Assembly: GCA_023391275.1 (NCBI GenBank)
Contig: JAEWBE010000134.1
Location: 1 to 18,315, forward strand
Direction of reading: 5' to 3'
Length of the DNA: 18,315 bases
Source: Bacillota bacterium
Lineage (GTDB): Bacteria; Bacillota; Clostridia; Oscillospirales; Acutalibacteraceae
The notes beneath the pieces were generated by a model. That model saw only the letters and a list, made by a program, of their open reading frames with translations. It had not been told where the DNA came from and made no database searches. Positions 1 to 8,422 of the stretch are shown here, piece after piece. The position numbers were made by a program, and so were the translations under genes. Position 1 is the first letter of the stretch. Every line of letters begins with the position of its first letter.

Positions 1-577
1 TGAGAAGTAAGTCGCCCGGTTGAAATGTATTTTCACAATAATCAATTTGAATTGAGGCTTCCACCCCAAGCGCGCGCGTAATAATGTTTTTTTGCGGATG
101 TTTTTTTGCCTGCTGTTCCGTAATATCGCCATTATCGACCATCTCCTGAACCATGGAATGGTCGGTGGTAAGCTGCCGAATGCCCTGTGCGGTAATCAGA
201 TATGCCCGGCTGTCCCCCGCGTGGGCAATATGAGCGACGCCGCGTGAAACAACCGCGGCAACAACTGTTGTTCCCATCCCACTGAGTTCAACATCTGCGG
301 AAGCCCTGTCATGTACGGCCAGATTCGCATTGAAAATGGCAGACGTTATTAAGTTTTTTACAGAATTGTCCGAAACACCTTCCCGGTAAGATAAAATAAT
401 CTGCTCGGAAATCTTATCAACAGCAATACTGCTCGCAATATTCCCGCCGTTTGCACCGCCCATTCCGTCACAGACAACGACCCATGCGGACTGATCCGGA
501 AAAATACCGCTTTTGTAGGCATCCTGATTCGACTGCCTTACAAGGCCAACATCACTTTTACTGAACACTTTCAACAT
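1..577 (-). CDS. prpC: PP2C-family Ser/Thr protein phosphatase (PrpC/Stp), 3' end beyond window
   Basis: I translated this gene by hand from the ATG at 577; 192 codons are visible before the window ends, so the C-terminus is missing. It is a metal-dependent PP2C phosphatase that would dephosphorylate Ser/Thr-phosphorylated proteins in the cytoplasm, usually opposing the kinase PrkC. Visible family signatures are QSNQDA with the metal ligand Asp19, VVCDGMGG with Asp37-Gly38, GMGTT at 100-104, HAGDSRAY at 119-126, TTDHS at 137-141 and NIITRALG at 164-171. The start is supported by a strong AGGAGGTGG site a few bases upstream, which lies inside the last rlmN codons; the two genes overlap by 20 bases. 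In Firmicutes prkC normally follows prpC and is expected just outside the window. That is inference, since it is not visible. Confidence 0.95.
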   Translation of the reverse strand, partial: MLKVFSKSDVGLVRQSNQDAYKSGIFPDQSAWVVVCDGMGGANGGNIASSIAVDKISEQIILSYREGVSDNSVKNLITSAIFNANLAVHDRASADVELSGMGTTVVAAVVSRGVAHIAHAGDSRAYLITAQGIRQLTTDHSMVQEMVDNGDITEQQAKKHPQKNIITRALGVEASIQIDYCENTFQPGDLLL

Positions 578-1622
578 TGGCCACCTCCTCTTTGTACCTG
601 CGTCTTAACTGGCCGCAGGAAGCGTTTATATCAGAGCCGAGCGTCCTACGAACCGTTACGGTAATTCCCTTGTTCGAAAGAATCCGGCTGAATTTTTGCA
701 AACGGTCGACAGAACTTTTTTTAAAACCTGCACCGGTAACGTCGTTCACCGGAATCAGGTTCACATGACTGAGCGTACCCTTTAACCGCTCCCCAAGTTC
801 CCGGGCACAATCGTCGCTGTCGTTCACGCCGCTGATCATGGCATACTCAAAGGAAATGCGGCGCCCAGTCAGTTCACAATAATAGCGGCAGGCTTTCAGC
901 AATTCGTCAATTCCCCATCTATGGTTTACCGGCATGGTACGCGAACGAATTTCGTCGTTCGGGGCATGCAGAGATATAGATAAAGTTAGCTGCAGCTTCT
1001 TTTCCGCAAGATCATATATTTTGTCTACAATCCCACAGGTGGAAAGAGAAATATGCCGCATTCCGATGTTCATTCCTTCATCGGAGGAAACCAGCTCCAA
1101 AAAACGAAGGACGTGATCATAATTATCCAGCGGCTCTCCCATCCCCATCATGACAACATTGGAAATGCGAATCCCAACATCAGCCTGAGCCGCCTGAATT
1201 TGAGCAAGCATCTCGGAAGGGGTAAGATTACGGGAAAAACCGCTTTTGCCCGTCGCACAGAACGCACAGTTCATTCTGCACCCTACTTGTGTTGAGATGC
1301 AGATGGTATGCCCATGGCGGTAATCCATCAATACGCCCTCGACATGTTCGCCGTCATTCAGCCGGAACAAATATTTGATTGTATCATCCAATTTTGATTC
1401 AAGTTTTCTTTCAATCACAGCATTCGCTATGTAGTATTTTCCGGAAAGCTCCTGCCGAAATGCCTTTGACTGGTCAGACATTTCATCAAAACCCGTAACA
1501 CCGCGATGAAGCCATTTATAAACCTGTAACGCACGAAAGGCCGGTTGGCCGTCCGCGGCAAAATCGGCTTTCATCTCAGCGAGGGTCATTGATTTAATAT
1601 CCCGCAGGCTCAAAAGATTCAC
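558..1622 (-). CDS. rlmN: Dual-specificity RlmN 23S rRNA/tRNA adenine-C2 methyltransferase
   Basis: This radical-SAM enzyme methylates C2 of A2503 in 23S rRNA and of A37 in some tRNAs. The protein is 354 residues, normal for the family. The iron-sulfur cluster motif CxxxCxxC is at Cys115, Cys119 and Cys122 (GCRMNCAFCATG), and the methyl-carrier cysteine is Cys336 in SCGQLR near the C-terminus. MMGMGEPLDN (SAM-binding GGE-type motif), SISLHA and IPVN are further family blocks. The start is uncertain. GTG at 1622 begins two bases after the rsmB stop, but an AGGAGTGA ribosome site overlapping that stop is better spaced for a TTG at 1613 (fourth codon). It lies between rsmB and prpC, as in the B. 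subtilis yloM-yloN-prpC order, and its last codons carry the prpC ribosome site. Confidence 0.96.
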   Translation of the reverse strand: MNLLSLRDIKSMTLAEMKADFAADGQPAFRALQVYKWLHRGVTGFDEMSDQSKAFRQELSGKYYIANAVIERKLESKLDDTIKYLFRLNDGEHVEGVLMDYRHGHTICISTQVGCRMNCAFCATGKSGFSRNLTPSEMLAQIQAAQADVGIRISNVVMMGMGEPLDNYDHVLRFLELVSSDEGMNIGMRHISLSTCGIVDKIYDLAEKKLQLTLSISLHAPNDEIRSRTMPVNHRWGIDELLKACRYYCELTGRRISFEYAMISGVNDSDDCARELGERLKGTLSHVNLIPVNDVTGAGFKKSSVDRLQKFSRILSNKGITVTVRRTLGSDINASCGQLRRRYKEEVANVESVQ

Positions 1623-1624
1623 TC

Positions 1625-2959
1625 CTACCTTTTTTGAAAGGCAGCGACAAAAAATCCATCCGTTCCATGGACGTGGGGCATCATGGTGAATTGGTTGTCC
1701 GGTTCGTCAATCACGTGGGGAAACGCATCGGGCACAATGAGTGTAAACGGTTCAAACTCATTGTTGTTTTCGATAAATTTTGCCGCTACCTGAAAATTCT
1801 CTTTCGGATTTAATGTGCAGGTGGAATAAATTAAAACTCCGCCGCTTTTCACCAATTGGGAAGATTTACACAGAATACGGTACTGCAAATCAGGCAAACT
1901 GTCAAGTACTGACTGCAATTTATACCTGATTTCCGGTTTGCGGCGGATAATTCCAAGACCGGAACAGGGAACATCACACAGAACACGGTCGGCGGGTTCC
2001 ATCGCTTCTTCCGCACCTACCGCGTCCCGAACGGCTGCATGAATAACGGACAGCCCCAATCGCTTCGCGCCCTGCTGAATCAGTCCGACCTTTCCTTTAT
2101 ACTGGTCAAACGCAAGAAGTTCACCCCGGTCTCCCATTATTTCGGCAAGCGTAAACGCTTTGCCGCCGGGAGCGGCACAAACATCTATCACTCTTTGACC
2201 GGATTTTGGGTTCAGCAGTGAACAGCAAATTTGGGAGGAAAGATCCTGTATATGGAAAAGGCCCTCCTGAAAGCTTTGGGAATTGCGAATCGCTCCAATA
2301 TTCTGAAGTTCAATCGCATGGTCAGGCCATGTAATGGTATTGGCCTTTATCCCTTCGGAATTTAACTTATCAATTAAGTTTTCCTCGGAAATCACGGTAT
2401 TATTCACTCTTGCAAAAACAGGAGGCTTATTCAGCGAACTTTTCAGCAGACCGAGCGTGCATTCCTCACCGTAAACTTTCTGCCAAAAGGCGATCAGCCA
2501 CTGAGGATACGAATACTCAACGCTTAAATACAGGAGCGGCTCCATTTGGGCATCCGGCATCTTGATTCGATCAATATCCCGAAGCAATGAGCGCAAAACC
2601 GCATTGATAAAGCCAGAAGCCTTTACAAGATGATTTTCCTTTGCAAGATTTACCGATTCATTTACCGCCGCCGATTTTGGAATTTTTTCGAGATATAAAA
2701 TCTGATAAACTCCCATACGCAGTATTTCCAGCACTTGTGGGGAAAGTTTTTTAACAGGGGTCTTCGAAAATTGACCGATGATATAATCGAGTGTGATGCG
2801 CCGTTCTAATACACCATAAAAAATTGCAGAGGCAAGCGCTTTGTCACGCGATTCCAGAGAAAAAGACGCAAGTGTTTTATCCAGCACAAGATTGGAGTAA
2901 CCTTCATTCACATCTACATGCAGCAGCGCGGAAAGCGCCGCGGACCTTGCGTTATTCAT
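1625..2959 (-). CDS. rsmB: 16S rRNA (cytosine-967 C5)-methyltransferase RsmB
   Basis: The protein methylates C967 of 16S rRNA using SAM. At 444 residues it has the full family layout: an N-terminal NusB-like RNA-binding helical domain (about 1-130), a linker, and a C-terminal Rossmann methyltransferase domain. The SAM loop is DVCAAPGGK at 259-267. The two conserved cysteines of m5C enzymes are Cys332 in DVPCSG and Cys381, the nucleophile, in YSTCTLNPKEN. The ATG start overlaps the stop codon of the upstream peptidase gene by one base (TAATG), a classic translational-coupling arrangement, with a modest GGTAGGGAT ribosome site. The TAG stop contributes to the ribosome site of rlmN downstream. 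The family assignment is secure. Confidence 0.96.
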   Translation of the reverse strand: MNNARSAALSALLHVDVNEGYSNLVLDKTLASFSLESRDKALASAIFYGVLERRITLDYIIGQFSKTPVKKLSPQVLEILRMGVYQILYLEKIPKSAAVNESVNLAKENHLVKASGFINAVLRSLLRDIDRIKMPDAQMEPLLYLSVEYSYPQWLIAFWQKVYGEECTLGLLKSSLNKPPVFARVNNTVISEENLIDKLNSEGIKANTITWPDHAIELQNIGAIRNSQSFQEGLFHIQDLSSQICCSLLNPKSGQRVIDVCAAPGGKAFTLAEIMGDRGELLAFDQYKGKVGLIQQGAKRLGLSVIHAAVRDAVGAEEAMEPADRVLCDVPCSGLGIIRRKPEIRYKLQSVLDSLPDLQYRILCKSSQLVKSGGVLIYSTCTLNPKENFQVAAKFIENNNEFEPFTLIVPDAFPHVIDEPDNQFTMMPHVHGTDGFFVAAFQKR

Positions 2960-3672
2960 TAATCCCTACCCCGTCTGCCGTTTGCAATGGTCAAAAGCCG
3001 CAGCAAAGTCAAAATTGCTGCAAAACTTGCAGCCAGATAGGTCATTGCCGCAGCATTCAGCACACTTTTTGCACCTTCCAGTTCATCCGGATACAAAATT
3101 CCCGCTTCGTCCAGCGCTTTGATCGCACGGCGACTTGCGTCAAATTCAACAGGAAGTGTCACAAGCTGGAACAAAACAGCCAGACTGTAAAGTATAATTC
3201 CGGCTGTCACGACAAAATCATACTTTACCGGCAAAATCAATCCGACGATTACTACAGGAATTGCCAGACGGGAACCGATATTTGTCACCGGCACCAAAGC
3301 GGCGCGTATTTTATTCGGAAAATAACCTTTTGCATTCTGAATCGCGTGGCCCGCTTCATGTGCCGCAACACCGACTGCGGCAATTGTAGAGGAAGAATAC
3401 ACATCCTGCGAAAGGCTGATGGTATTGTTCCTTGGGTCAAAATTATCAGTGAGACTGCCGGAAATCGGCTGCACCTGCACTCCAAAAACGCCTCCGAATT
3501 TTGAAACGGCGTCGGCAGCCTGCGCACCGGTCATATTTTTGACCGTCCTAATCTGGGAATATTTTTGAAAAGCTGATTTTACTCTGATTTGTGCGACCAT
3601 CGTAATGATAACCGCAGGAATCATATACATAAAATATGTATAGTCAAAATAATAAAAACCAAAGCCGCCCAT
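2959..3672 (-). CDS. YugP-like membrane zinc metallopeptidase
   Basis: This 237-residue membrane protein matches the YugP zinc-dependent protease family. The zincin motif HEAGH is at 105-109, and a downstream EFD at 176-178 could supply a third ligand. Hydrophobic segments lie near residues 12-29, 128-148, 153-173 and 206-230, with the HEAGH part between the first and second. NNTISLS just before the active site is also typical of the family. The physiological substrate is not known to me. The ATG has a strong GGAGGTGCTC site. The gene begins 22 bases after fmt and overlaps rsmB by one base, so it belongs to the translation/rRNA-modification operon. This slot has no counterpart in the B. subtilis operon; a peptidase at this position in Clostridia may be common, but I cannot check that here. 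Confidence 0.9.
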   Translation of the reverse strand: MGGFGFYYFDYTYFMYMIPAVIITMVAQIRVKSAFQKYSQIRTVKNMTGAQAADAVSKFGGVFGVQVQPISGSLTDNFDPRNNTISLSQDVYSSSTIAAVGVAAHEAGHAIQNAKGYFPNKIRAALVPVTNIGSRLAIPVVIVGLILPVKYDFVVTAGIILYSLAVLFQLVTLPVEFDASRRAIKALDEAGILYPDELEGAKSVLNAAAMTYLAASFAAILTLLRLLTIANGRRGRD

Positions 3673-3694
3673 AAGAGCACCTCCATACTGCTGG

Positions 3695-4621
3695 TTATTG
3701 CAAAATTAAATCTTTATCGGCAGGATGCCCGCGCAGGAAGTCCCTGCCGCTCATCTTTTTACCGCCTTCATACTGTACTTCAACCAGTTCAAGCGCCGTA
3801 CCTTCTCCACAGCAAACAACAAACAGACCGTTTGCATCCGCAATTTGGCCGACACTTCCCCAATACCCTGTCACTGTTTTTGACTGATGTATTTTTAAAA
3901 GCTTACCGCGATAAACCGTGCTGGCAACCGGCCAGGGAGAAAGGCCCCTCACAAGATTATGAATGGCAGCCGCAGGCTTGTTCCAGTCGATGTGGGAAAG
4001 CTCTTTGGTCAGCATTGAGGCGTAGCAGGTGTTCTCCTCTGTCTGAGGAATTCGCTTCACAGTACCGTCCTCCACTGCCCGCAGCGTTTTCACAATGAGT
4101 TCCGCCCCAATCATCGAAAGCCGGTCGTGCAGCTCCCCGGAGGTCTCATCCGGGCCAATCATGGTATGTTCCGTTAAAAGCATATCACCGGTATCCAGTC
4201 CCTCAGCCATATATATGGTAGTTACACCGGTGATTTTTTCCCCATTGATTACAGCCCACTGAATCGGTGCGGCGCCACGGTATTTCGGCAAAAGCGATGC
4301 ATGAACGTTGATACAGCCCAGAGGGGGAATCCCGAGTATTTCTTTCGGCAGTATTTTGCCGTAAGCTACAACAACAATGACATCCGGTTTTAAATTACGA
4401 ATTGTTTCAGCCGCCTCCACGGTACGCAGAGTGGCCGGCTGAAACACCTGGATTCCGTGTTTGAGAGCCAGTTCTTTTACCGGCGGCGGAGTCAGCGCGT
4501 AACCCCTTCCCTTTGGCTTGTCAGGCTGGGTAAAAACTGCGCAAACATCGTGCCCCGCGTCAATTAAGCCTTGCAGGCAGGGCACCGCGAAAGCGGGCGT
4601 GCCCATAAAAACAATACGCAT
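3695..4621 (-). CDS. fmt: Methionyl-tRNA formyltransferase
   Basis: Fmt uses 10-formyltetrahydrofolate to formylate initiator Met-tRNA before translation starts. The 308-residue length is typical. The N-terminal catalytic domain opens with MRIVFMGTPAFAVP. The active-site residues are visible as Asn105, His107 (INVHASLLPKYRGAAPIQW) and Asp143 (GLDTGDM). The C-terminal tRNA-binding domain starts around residue 205 and contains VRGLSPWP. The ATG is preceded by an AGGTGA site. The gene follows def by 16 bases, the usual pairing because deformylase removes the formyl group that Fmt adds. No truncation or unusual residue was noticed. Confidence 0.97.
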   Translation of the reverse strand: MRIVFMGTPAFAVPCLQGLIDAGHDVCAVFTQPDKPKGRGYALTPPPVKELALKHGIQVFQPATLRTVEAAETIRNLKPDVIVVVAYGKILPKEILGIPPLGCINVHASLLPKYRGAAPIQWAVINGEKITGVTTIYMAEGLDTGDMLLTEHTMIGPDETSGELHDRLSMIGAELIVKTLRAVEDGTVKRIPQTEENTCYASMLTKELSHIDWNKPAAAIHNLVRGLSPWPVASTVYRGKLLKIHQSKTVTGYWGSVGQIADANGLFVVCCGEGTALELVEVQYEGGKKMSGRDFLRGHPADKDLILQ

Positions 4622-4637
4622 TGAATCACCTGTCCTG

Positions 4638-5111
4638 TTATTTTAAATTTTCCAATTCTTCCTTGTCCAACATATGGATTACATGCGACTTAAATAGAAT
4701 ACCATCCAAATGGTCGATTTCATGGCAGCAAACTGTCGCCAGAAGTTCTTCCCCTTCTAATTCAAAAAATTCGCCCTTACGATTCTGCGCACGGATTTTC
4801 ACGTGCATGGGGCGCTTGGTAATGCCGTATTGCCCAGGGGAAGAAAGACACCCTTCTATGCACTCCTGTTCCCCGCTCTGTTCAAGAAAAATCGGGTTAA
4901 CCAGTTCGACCGGTCCTTCACCAATATCAATTACCACGGCACGCCTCAAAATGCCAACCTGGGGAGCGGCAAGTCCAACTCCATCGGCACTATGCATTGT
5001 CTCAACCATATCATCAAGCAAGGTTGCCAGTCTCTTATCAAACTTATCCACCGGGTGACATATTTTATTTAAAAACGGGTCGCCTTCTTTTATAATGTTT
5101 CTTATTGCCAT
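4638..5111 (-). CDS. def: Peptide deformylase
   Basis: Def removes the N-formyl group from nascent proteins at the ribosome. All three defining motifs are present: GVGLAAPQ at 44-51, EGCLS at 86-90 with metal ligand Cys88, and HEIDH at 130-134 with metal ligands His130 and His134 and catalytic Glu131. The 157-residue length and the ending soon after the HExxH helix indicate a short, type 1-like deformylase, although the gene is from a Firmicute. The ATG has a good TGGAGGT site and lies 15 bases after the priA stop. The def-fmt pairing supports the assignment. No second deformylase is visible in the window. Confidence 0.97.
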   Translation of the reverse strand: MAIRNIIKEGDPFLNKICHPVDKFDKRLATLLDDMVETMHSADGVGLAAPQVGILRRAVVIDIGEGPVELVNPIFLEQSGEQECIEGCLSSPGQYGITKRPMHVKIRAQNRKGEFFELEGEELLATVCCHEIDHLDGILFKSHVIHMLDKEELENLK

Positions 5112-5126
5112 AATTATACCTCCAGT

Positions 5127-7574
5127 TTACATAATTGTATCGGGATTCATGTCTACAAATACCGTAACGTTTAAGAAATCCCGGTTCCCGGCAAACTGAG
5201 TCAGCAAACGGGAAACCATTTCTCTGAATCTGCGGCTGTTACGGCACTTGACAATCAATTTATATCTATATTTATTACTTACTTTTCCAATTAATGCAGG
5301 AGACGGATTTAAAACCCTCATCGGCTGATCGGAATATTCGCTCTGAGCCAGCATGCTGAGCATACTGAGGAAAACTGCGCTGGCCTTACGCACCCTGTCT
5401 TCCGCCGTACCGACAAATCCGATCATGCAGATATCTGAAAACGGAGGGTAAAGCATTGCTTTTCGAATGGCAATCTCACCCGCGTAAAATTCCAGATAAT
5501 TTTGTTCCGCAGCAAGTTGGATAATATTATTTTCTGGTGTAAATGTCTGAATAATCGCCCGGCCGGTGTATTTTCCCCTGCCGGAACGCCCGACCACCTG
5601 AGTCAGTAAATCAAATGCATGTTCGTAGCTTCTGAAATCATCTCCGTAAAGTGCCTGGTCAGCCGATAAAACCCCAACAAGGGTAACATTTTCGAAATCA
5701 AGTCCCTTTGCGACCATCTGTGTCCCTACAATAATATCGTACTCCCCCTGAGAAAAAAGCCGAAGCTTTTTCTCATAGGCAAAGCGCGTCATGGTTGAAT
5801 CGGTATCCAGCCTCAGAATTCGTGCTTCAGGCAAAAGCTCCTGAATCTGCTGCTCCGCACGCTGCGTCCCAAACCCCGCATAATGCACTTTATCTTCATG
5901 ACATTCAGGGCATTCCTTGGTAAATGGTATGGAATAACCGCAGTAGTGGCACATCAGACGGTTATTCGCCGAATGATAAGTAAGCGAGATGCTGCAGTTC
6001 GGGCAGGTAACTACATGCCCGCAGGCTTTACAGGAAGCAAATGTATTATACCCCCTGCGATTCAGTAAAACAATTGATTGCCTGTTGTTTTTTAAATTCT
6101 CACCCAGCGCTTCCAGCAGCACTGTGCTGAAAATTGTACGGTTGTCCTTCTCCAGTTCCTGGTTCATATCCGCTACGGTAACCTGGGGCAGTTTTGCATC
6201 CCCATATCTGCATGACAGGGTATTGAGCCTGTAACGCCCATTTTGAGCGAGATAGTAGCTCTCTATCGACGGAGTAGCCGATGACAGCACCAAAAGCGCC
6301 TTATGGCAGGCACACCGGAATTTAGCTACGTCGCGCGCATGATAGCGCGGAGAAGCTTCCGACTTATAGGTAGACTCCTGCTCCTCATCCATAATGATCA
6401 GTCCCAAATCGCGAAACGGTGCAAATACTGCCGAGCGCGTGCCAATGGCAATCAGCGCTTCCCCATTTCGAACTCGTTTCCACTCGTCCAGCCGCTCCGA
6501 AAGGGAAAGCCCGCTGTGGAAAACAGCAACACTGCGGCCGTACCGCTGATGGAACAAAGCAATTGTCTGCGGAGTAAGCGAAATTTCAGGCACCATTACA
6601 ATAATGCCGCGGCCTTCGGATTTTACTTCGTCAATCAGCCGCATAAAAACAGATGTTTTTCCGCTCCCTGTAACACCGAACAAAAGTGAAACTCCGCCGG
6701 CACCCGATTGATATTGCCGATATAAATTTTGATACGCGACCTGCTGCTCTTCAGAAAGGATGATGTCCTCACAGGTTTCAGGACCTTGCACTTCATCATA
6801 TGGATTGCGGTAAATTTCGAAATCATAGTACTGGGCGACGCCTTTTGCCACGAGTTTGTCAACCACGGCGGGAGTCGCACCGGCAAAATAGCAAAGTTCT
6901 TTCAAAGATGCGCTGCCGACATCACAAAGAATCTGATAAACACTTCTTTGTTTCGGCGTAAACTTTGGCGGTTCGGAATTTTCGATCAGCCGGACCATTC
7001 TTCTGGTCGCATCGCCAATCATTCTGAACGCACTGCTGTTTTTGATAAGGATATTTGCCTTACATAGTTTTTCCGGCACAGGAGAGTCCTGTGCCAACCC
7101 AATCGCTTTCAGCAGCTTTTCACGCTCAACAGGGACTTTTTTTCGGGAAAGAAAGTCAACAATCTGCTTTTCCGTCTCGTCAAGCGAAGCCAGCTCAGCA
7201 ATTGAATTTGCAAGGGAATACTCGGTTTTAATTTTAAGGTTGATTCCGGTCGGAAGAAGCAGCTTCACGGCGTCAAACAATGTGCAAAAATAATGTTCTT
7301 TCAGCCAATTGACCAGTTGAAGCGCTTCATTTGAAAGAAGCGGCGCCTTATCGAGCACCGCTAATACAGGCTTTATTTTATCCGTATCACTCTGCTGCGC
7401 CAGTTCGAGTATCATTCCCTGCCGCCTGCCGTTGGCTGAACCAAAAGGCACCAAAACCCGGCAGCCGGGCATTGCGGTGCCGGCAAACTCATCGGGAACA
7501 AGATAATCGAAAGCTTTATCAAAATGATAGACCGTGTTTTCAACCGCAACCTTTACAACGGTCATATAGGGCAT
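5127..7574 (-). CDS. priA: Primosomal protein N' (replication restart helicase PriA)
   Basis: PriA is a 3'-5' superfamily 2 DNA helicase that recognises stalled forks and reloads the replisome. The 815-residue protein has the N-terminal 3'-DNA-binding domain (from VKVAVENTVYHFDKAFDYLVP), a Walker A motif GVTGSGKT at 300-307, the motif II box at 396-399, GTRSAVFAPF, and SSATPSIES. Eight zinc-binding cysteines are at 515, 518, 524, 527, 542, 545, 555 and 558, followed by GFGTQR and QVVGRSGRG. Motif II reads DEEQ where B. subtilis and E. coli enzymes have DEEH. An ATG at codon 4 is an alternative start, but a GAGAGGAGC site favours the first. The gene begins 22 bases after rpoZ; coaBC, which sits between these genes in B. 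subtilis, is absent. Confidence 0.97.
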   Translation of the reverse strand: MPYMTVVKVAVENTVYHFDKAFDYLVPDEFAGTAMPGCRVLVPFGSANGRRQGMILELAQQSDTDKIKPVLAVLDKAPLLSNEALQLVNWLKEHYFCTLFDAVKLLLPTGINLKIKTEYSLANSIAELASLDETEKQIVDFLSRKKVPVEREKLLKAIGLAQDSPVPEKLCKANILIKNSSAFRMIGDATRRMVRLIENSEPPKFTPKQRSVYQILCDVGSASLKELCYFAGATPAVVDKLVAKGVAQYYDFEIYRNPYDEVQGPETCEDIILSEEQQVAYQNLYRQYQSGAGGVSLLFGVTGSGKTSVFMRLIDEVKSEGRGIIVMVPEISLTPQTIALFHQRYGRSVAVFHSGLSLSERLDEWKRVRNGEALIAIGTRSAVFAPFRDLGLIIMDEEQESTYKSEASPRYHARDVAKFRCACHKALLVLSSATPSIESYYLAQNGRYRLNTLSCRYGDAKLPQVTVADMNQELEKDNRTIFSTVLLEALGENLKNNRQSIVLLNRRGYNTFASCKACGHVVTCPNCSISLTYHSANNRLMCHYCGYSIPFTKECPECHEDKVHYAGFGTQRAEQQIQELLPEARILRLDTDSTMTRFAYEKKLRLFSQGEYDIIVGTQMVAKGLDFENVTLVGVLSADQALYGDDFRSYEHAFDLLTQVVGRSGRGKYTGRAIIQTFTPENNIIQLAAEQNYLEFYAGEIAIRKAMLYPPFSDICMIGFVGTAEDRVRKASAVFLSMLSMLAQSEYSDQPMRVLNPSPALIGKVSNKYRYKLIVKCRNSRRFREMVSRLLTQFAGNRDFLNVTVFVDMNPDTIM

Positions 7575-7596
7575 AATGCTCCTCTCAAAGAATCAA

Positions 7597-7818
7597 CTAT
7601 TCCTCCGTGTCGTCATCGTTGGGTTCGACATGTTCAATAAACTTGAATCTATGCTGCTTAAAATCCTGTACCGCCATATCAACCGGCTTATCCGTTAGGA
7701 TCTCGCCTCGCATTTCGGCATCGGAGGCGATTTGTCTTGCCCTTCTGGCAACCGCCACCACAAGGGAATAACGGCTTTGTTTTGCATCAAGTATCAGATC
7801 TGCAGATGGTTTAAGCAT
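7597..7818 (-). CDS. rpoZ: RNA polymerase omega subunit
   Basis: This 73-residue protein is the omega subunit, which helps assemble and stabilise the beta-prime subunit of RNA polymerase. MLKPS at the start and SRYSLVVAVARRARQI at about 15-30 are the recognisable conserved region, and the acidic tail (DDDTEE) is also usual. The ATG overlaps the gmk stop in an ATGCTTAA arrangement (8 bases shared), so translation is probably coupled to gmk. The gmk-rpoZ neighbourhood is widespread in bacteria and supports the call. The protein is short, but the family pattern and the position together leave little doubt. Confidence 0.94.
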   Translation of the reverse strand: MLKPSADLILDAKQSRYSLVVAVARRARQIASDAEMRGEILTDKPVDMAVQDFKQHRFKFIEHVEPNDDDTEE

Positions 7819-8422
7819 TATTTAGCATCCTTTCAATGAAATTTGCGTTACGATATACTTTATGCTTTTCGGCGCAAATTATTTGATTGATTTCATCAAC
7901 CGCATTTTCTATGGCATCATTAATGACGAGATAGTCATAGTGAACGGCTTCCGAAATTTCCCGGCGCGCGGCGTCCAGCCTTTTTTGAATAGCTTCGTCC
8001 GCTTCCGTGCCACGGCTTCGCAGCCGCTGCTCCAATATTTGTAGGGAAGGCGGAAGAATAAAAACGCTGACACAGTCCGGACATTTTTTCTTTATCTGTG
8101 AACCGCCCTGCACTTCGATTTCTAAGATTACATCATAGCCTTCCGACTTCCAATTCTGAATCGGTTCGCTGGGCGTACCGTAACAGTTGCCACAGTATTC
8201 CGCGCTTTCCAGCATTTGATTTTGTTCCAGCATCGTCTTAAACCGGTCCTTAGAAATAAAGTGATAATCAACGCCGTCAATTTCTCCTTGACGCGGAGCA
8301 CGCGTGGTTGCCGACACGGATAATCTTAATTTTGGATTTTTCTCCATCAGGCGTTTTAAAATTGTATCCTTACCCGCCCCCGACGGCCCGGAAAAAACAA
8401 TCAGCAGCGCATTATTCGCCAT
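7811..8422 (-). CDS. gmk: Guanylate kinase
   Basis: Gmk phosphorylates GMP to GDP with ATP, an essential step of GTP and dGTP synthesis. I start it at the ATG at 8422, giving 203 residues beginning MANNALLIVFSGPSGAGKDT. The open frame continues upstream, but those extra codons lie inside remA and add nothing conserved. The P-loop is at about 11-19, and the GMP-binding stretch SVSATTRAPRQGEIDGVDYHF at about 35-55 includes Arg41 and Arg44. The P-loop ends GKDT rather than the GKST of many homologues. A GAGGAGGAAT ribosome site lies about 12 bases upstream, inside remA. The gene overlaps remA by 11 bases and rpoZ by 8. Confidence 0.96.
   Translation of the reverse strand: MANNALLIVFSGPSGAGKDTILKRLMEKNPKLRLSVSATTRAPRQGEIDGVDYHFISKDRFKTMLEQNQMLESAEYCGNCYGTPSEPIQNWKSEGYDVILEIEVQGGSQIKKKCPDCVSVFILPPSLQILEQRLRSRGTEADEAIQKRLDAARREISEAVHYDYLVINDAIENAVDEINQIICAEKHKVYRNANFIERMLNNA

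Noticed and set aside
2824..3504. Long plus-strand open frame of 226 codons opposite rsmB and the YugP-like gene
   Set aside because: It is antisense to two well-supported genes, spans their junction, has Cys/His/Arg-rich composition without a recognisable domain, and shows no convincing ribosome site.
3589..4098. Plus-strand frame of 169 codons opposite fmt
   Set aside because: Antisense shadow of a clear fmt gene, with no recognisable motif.
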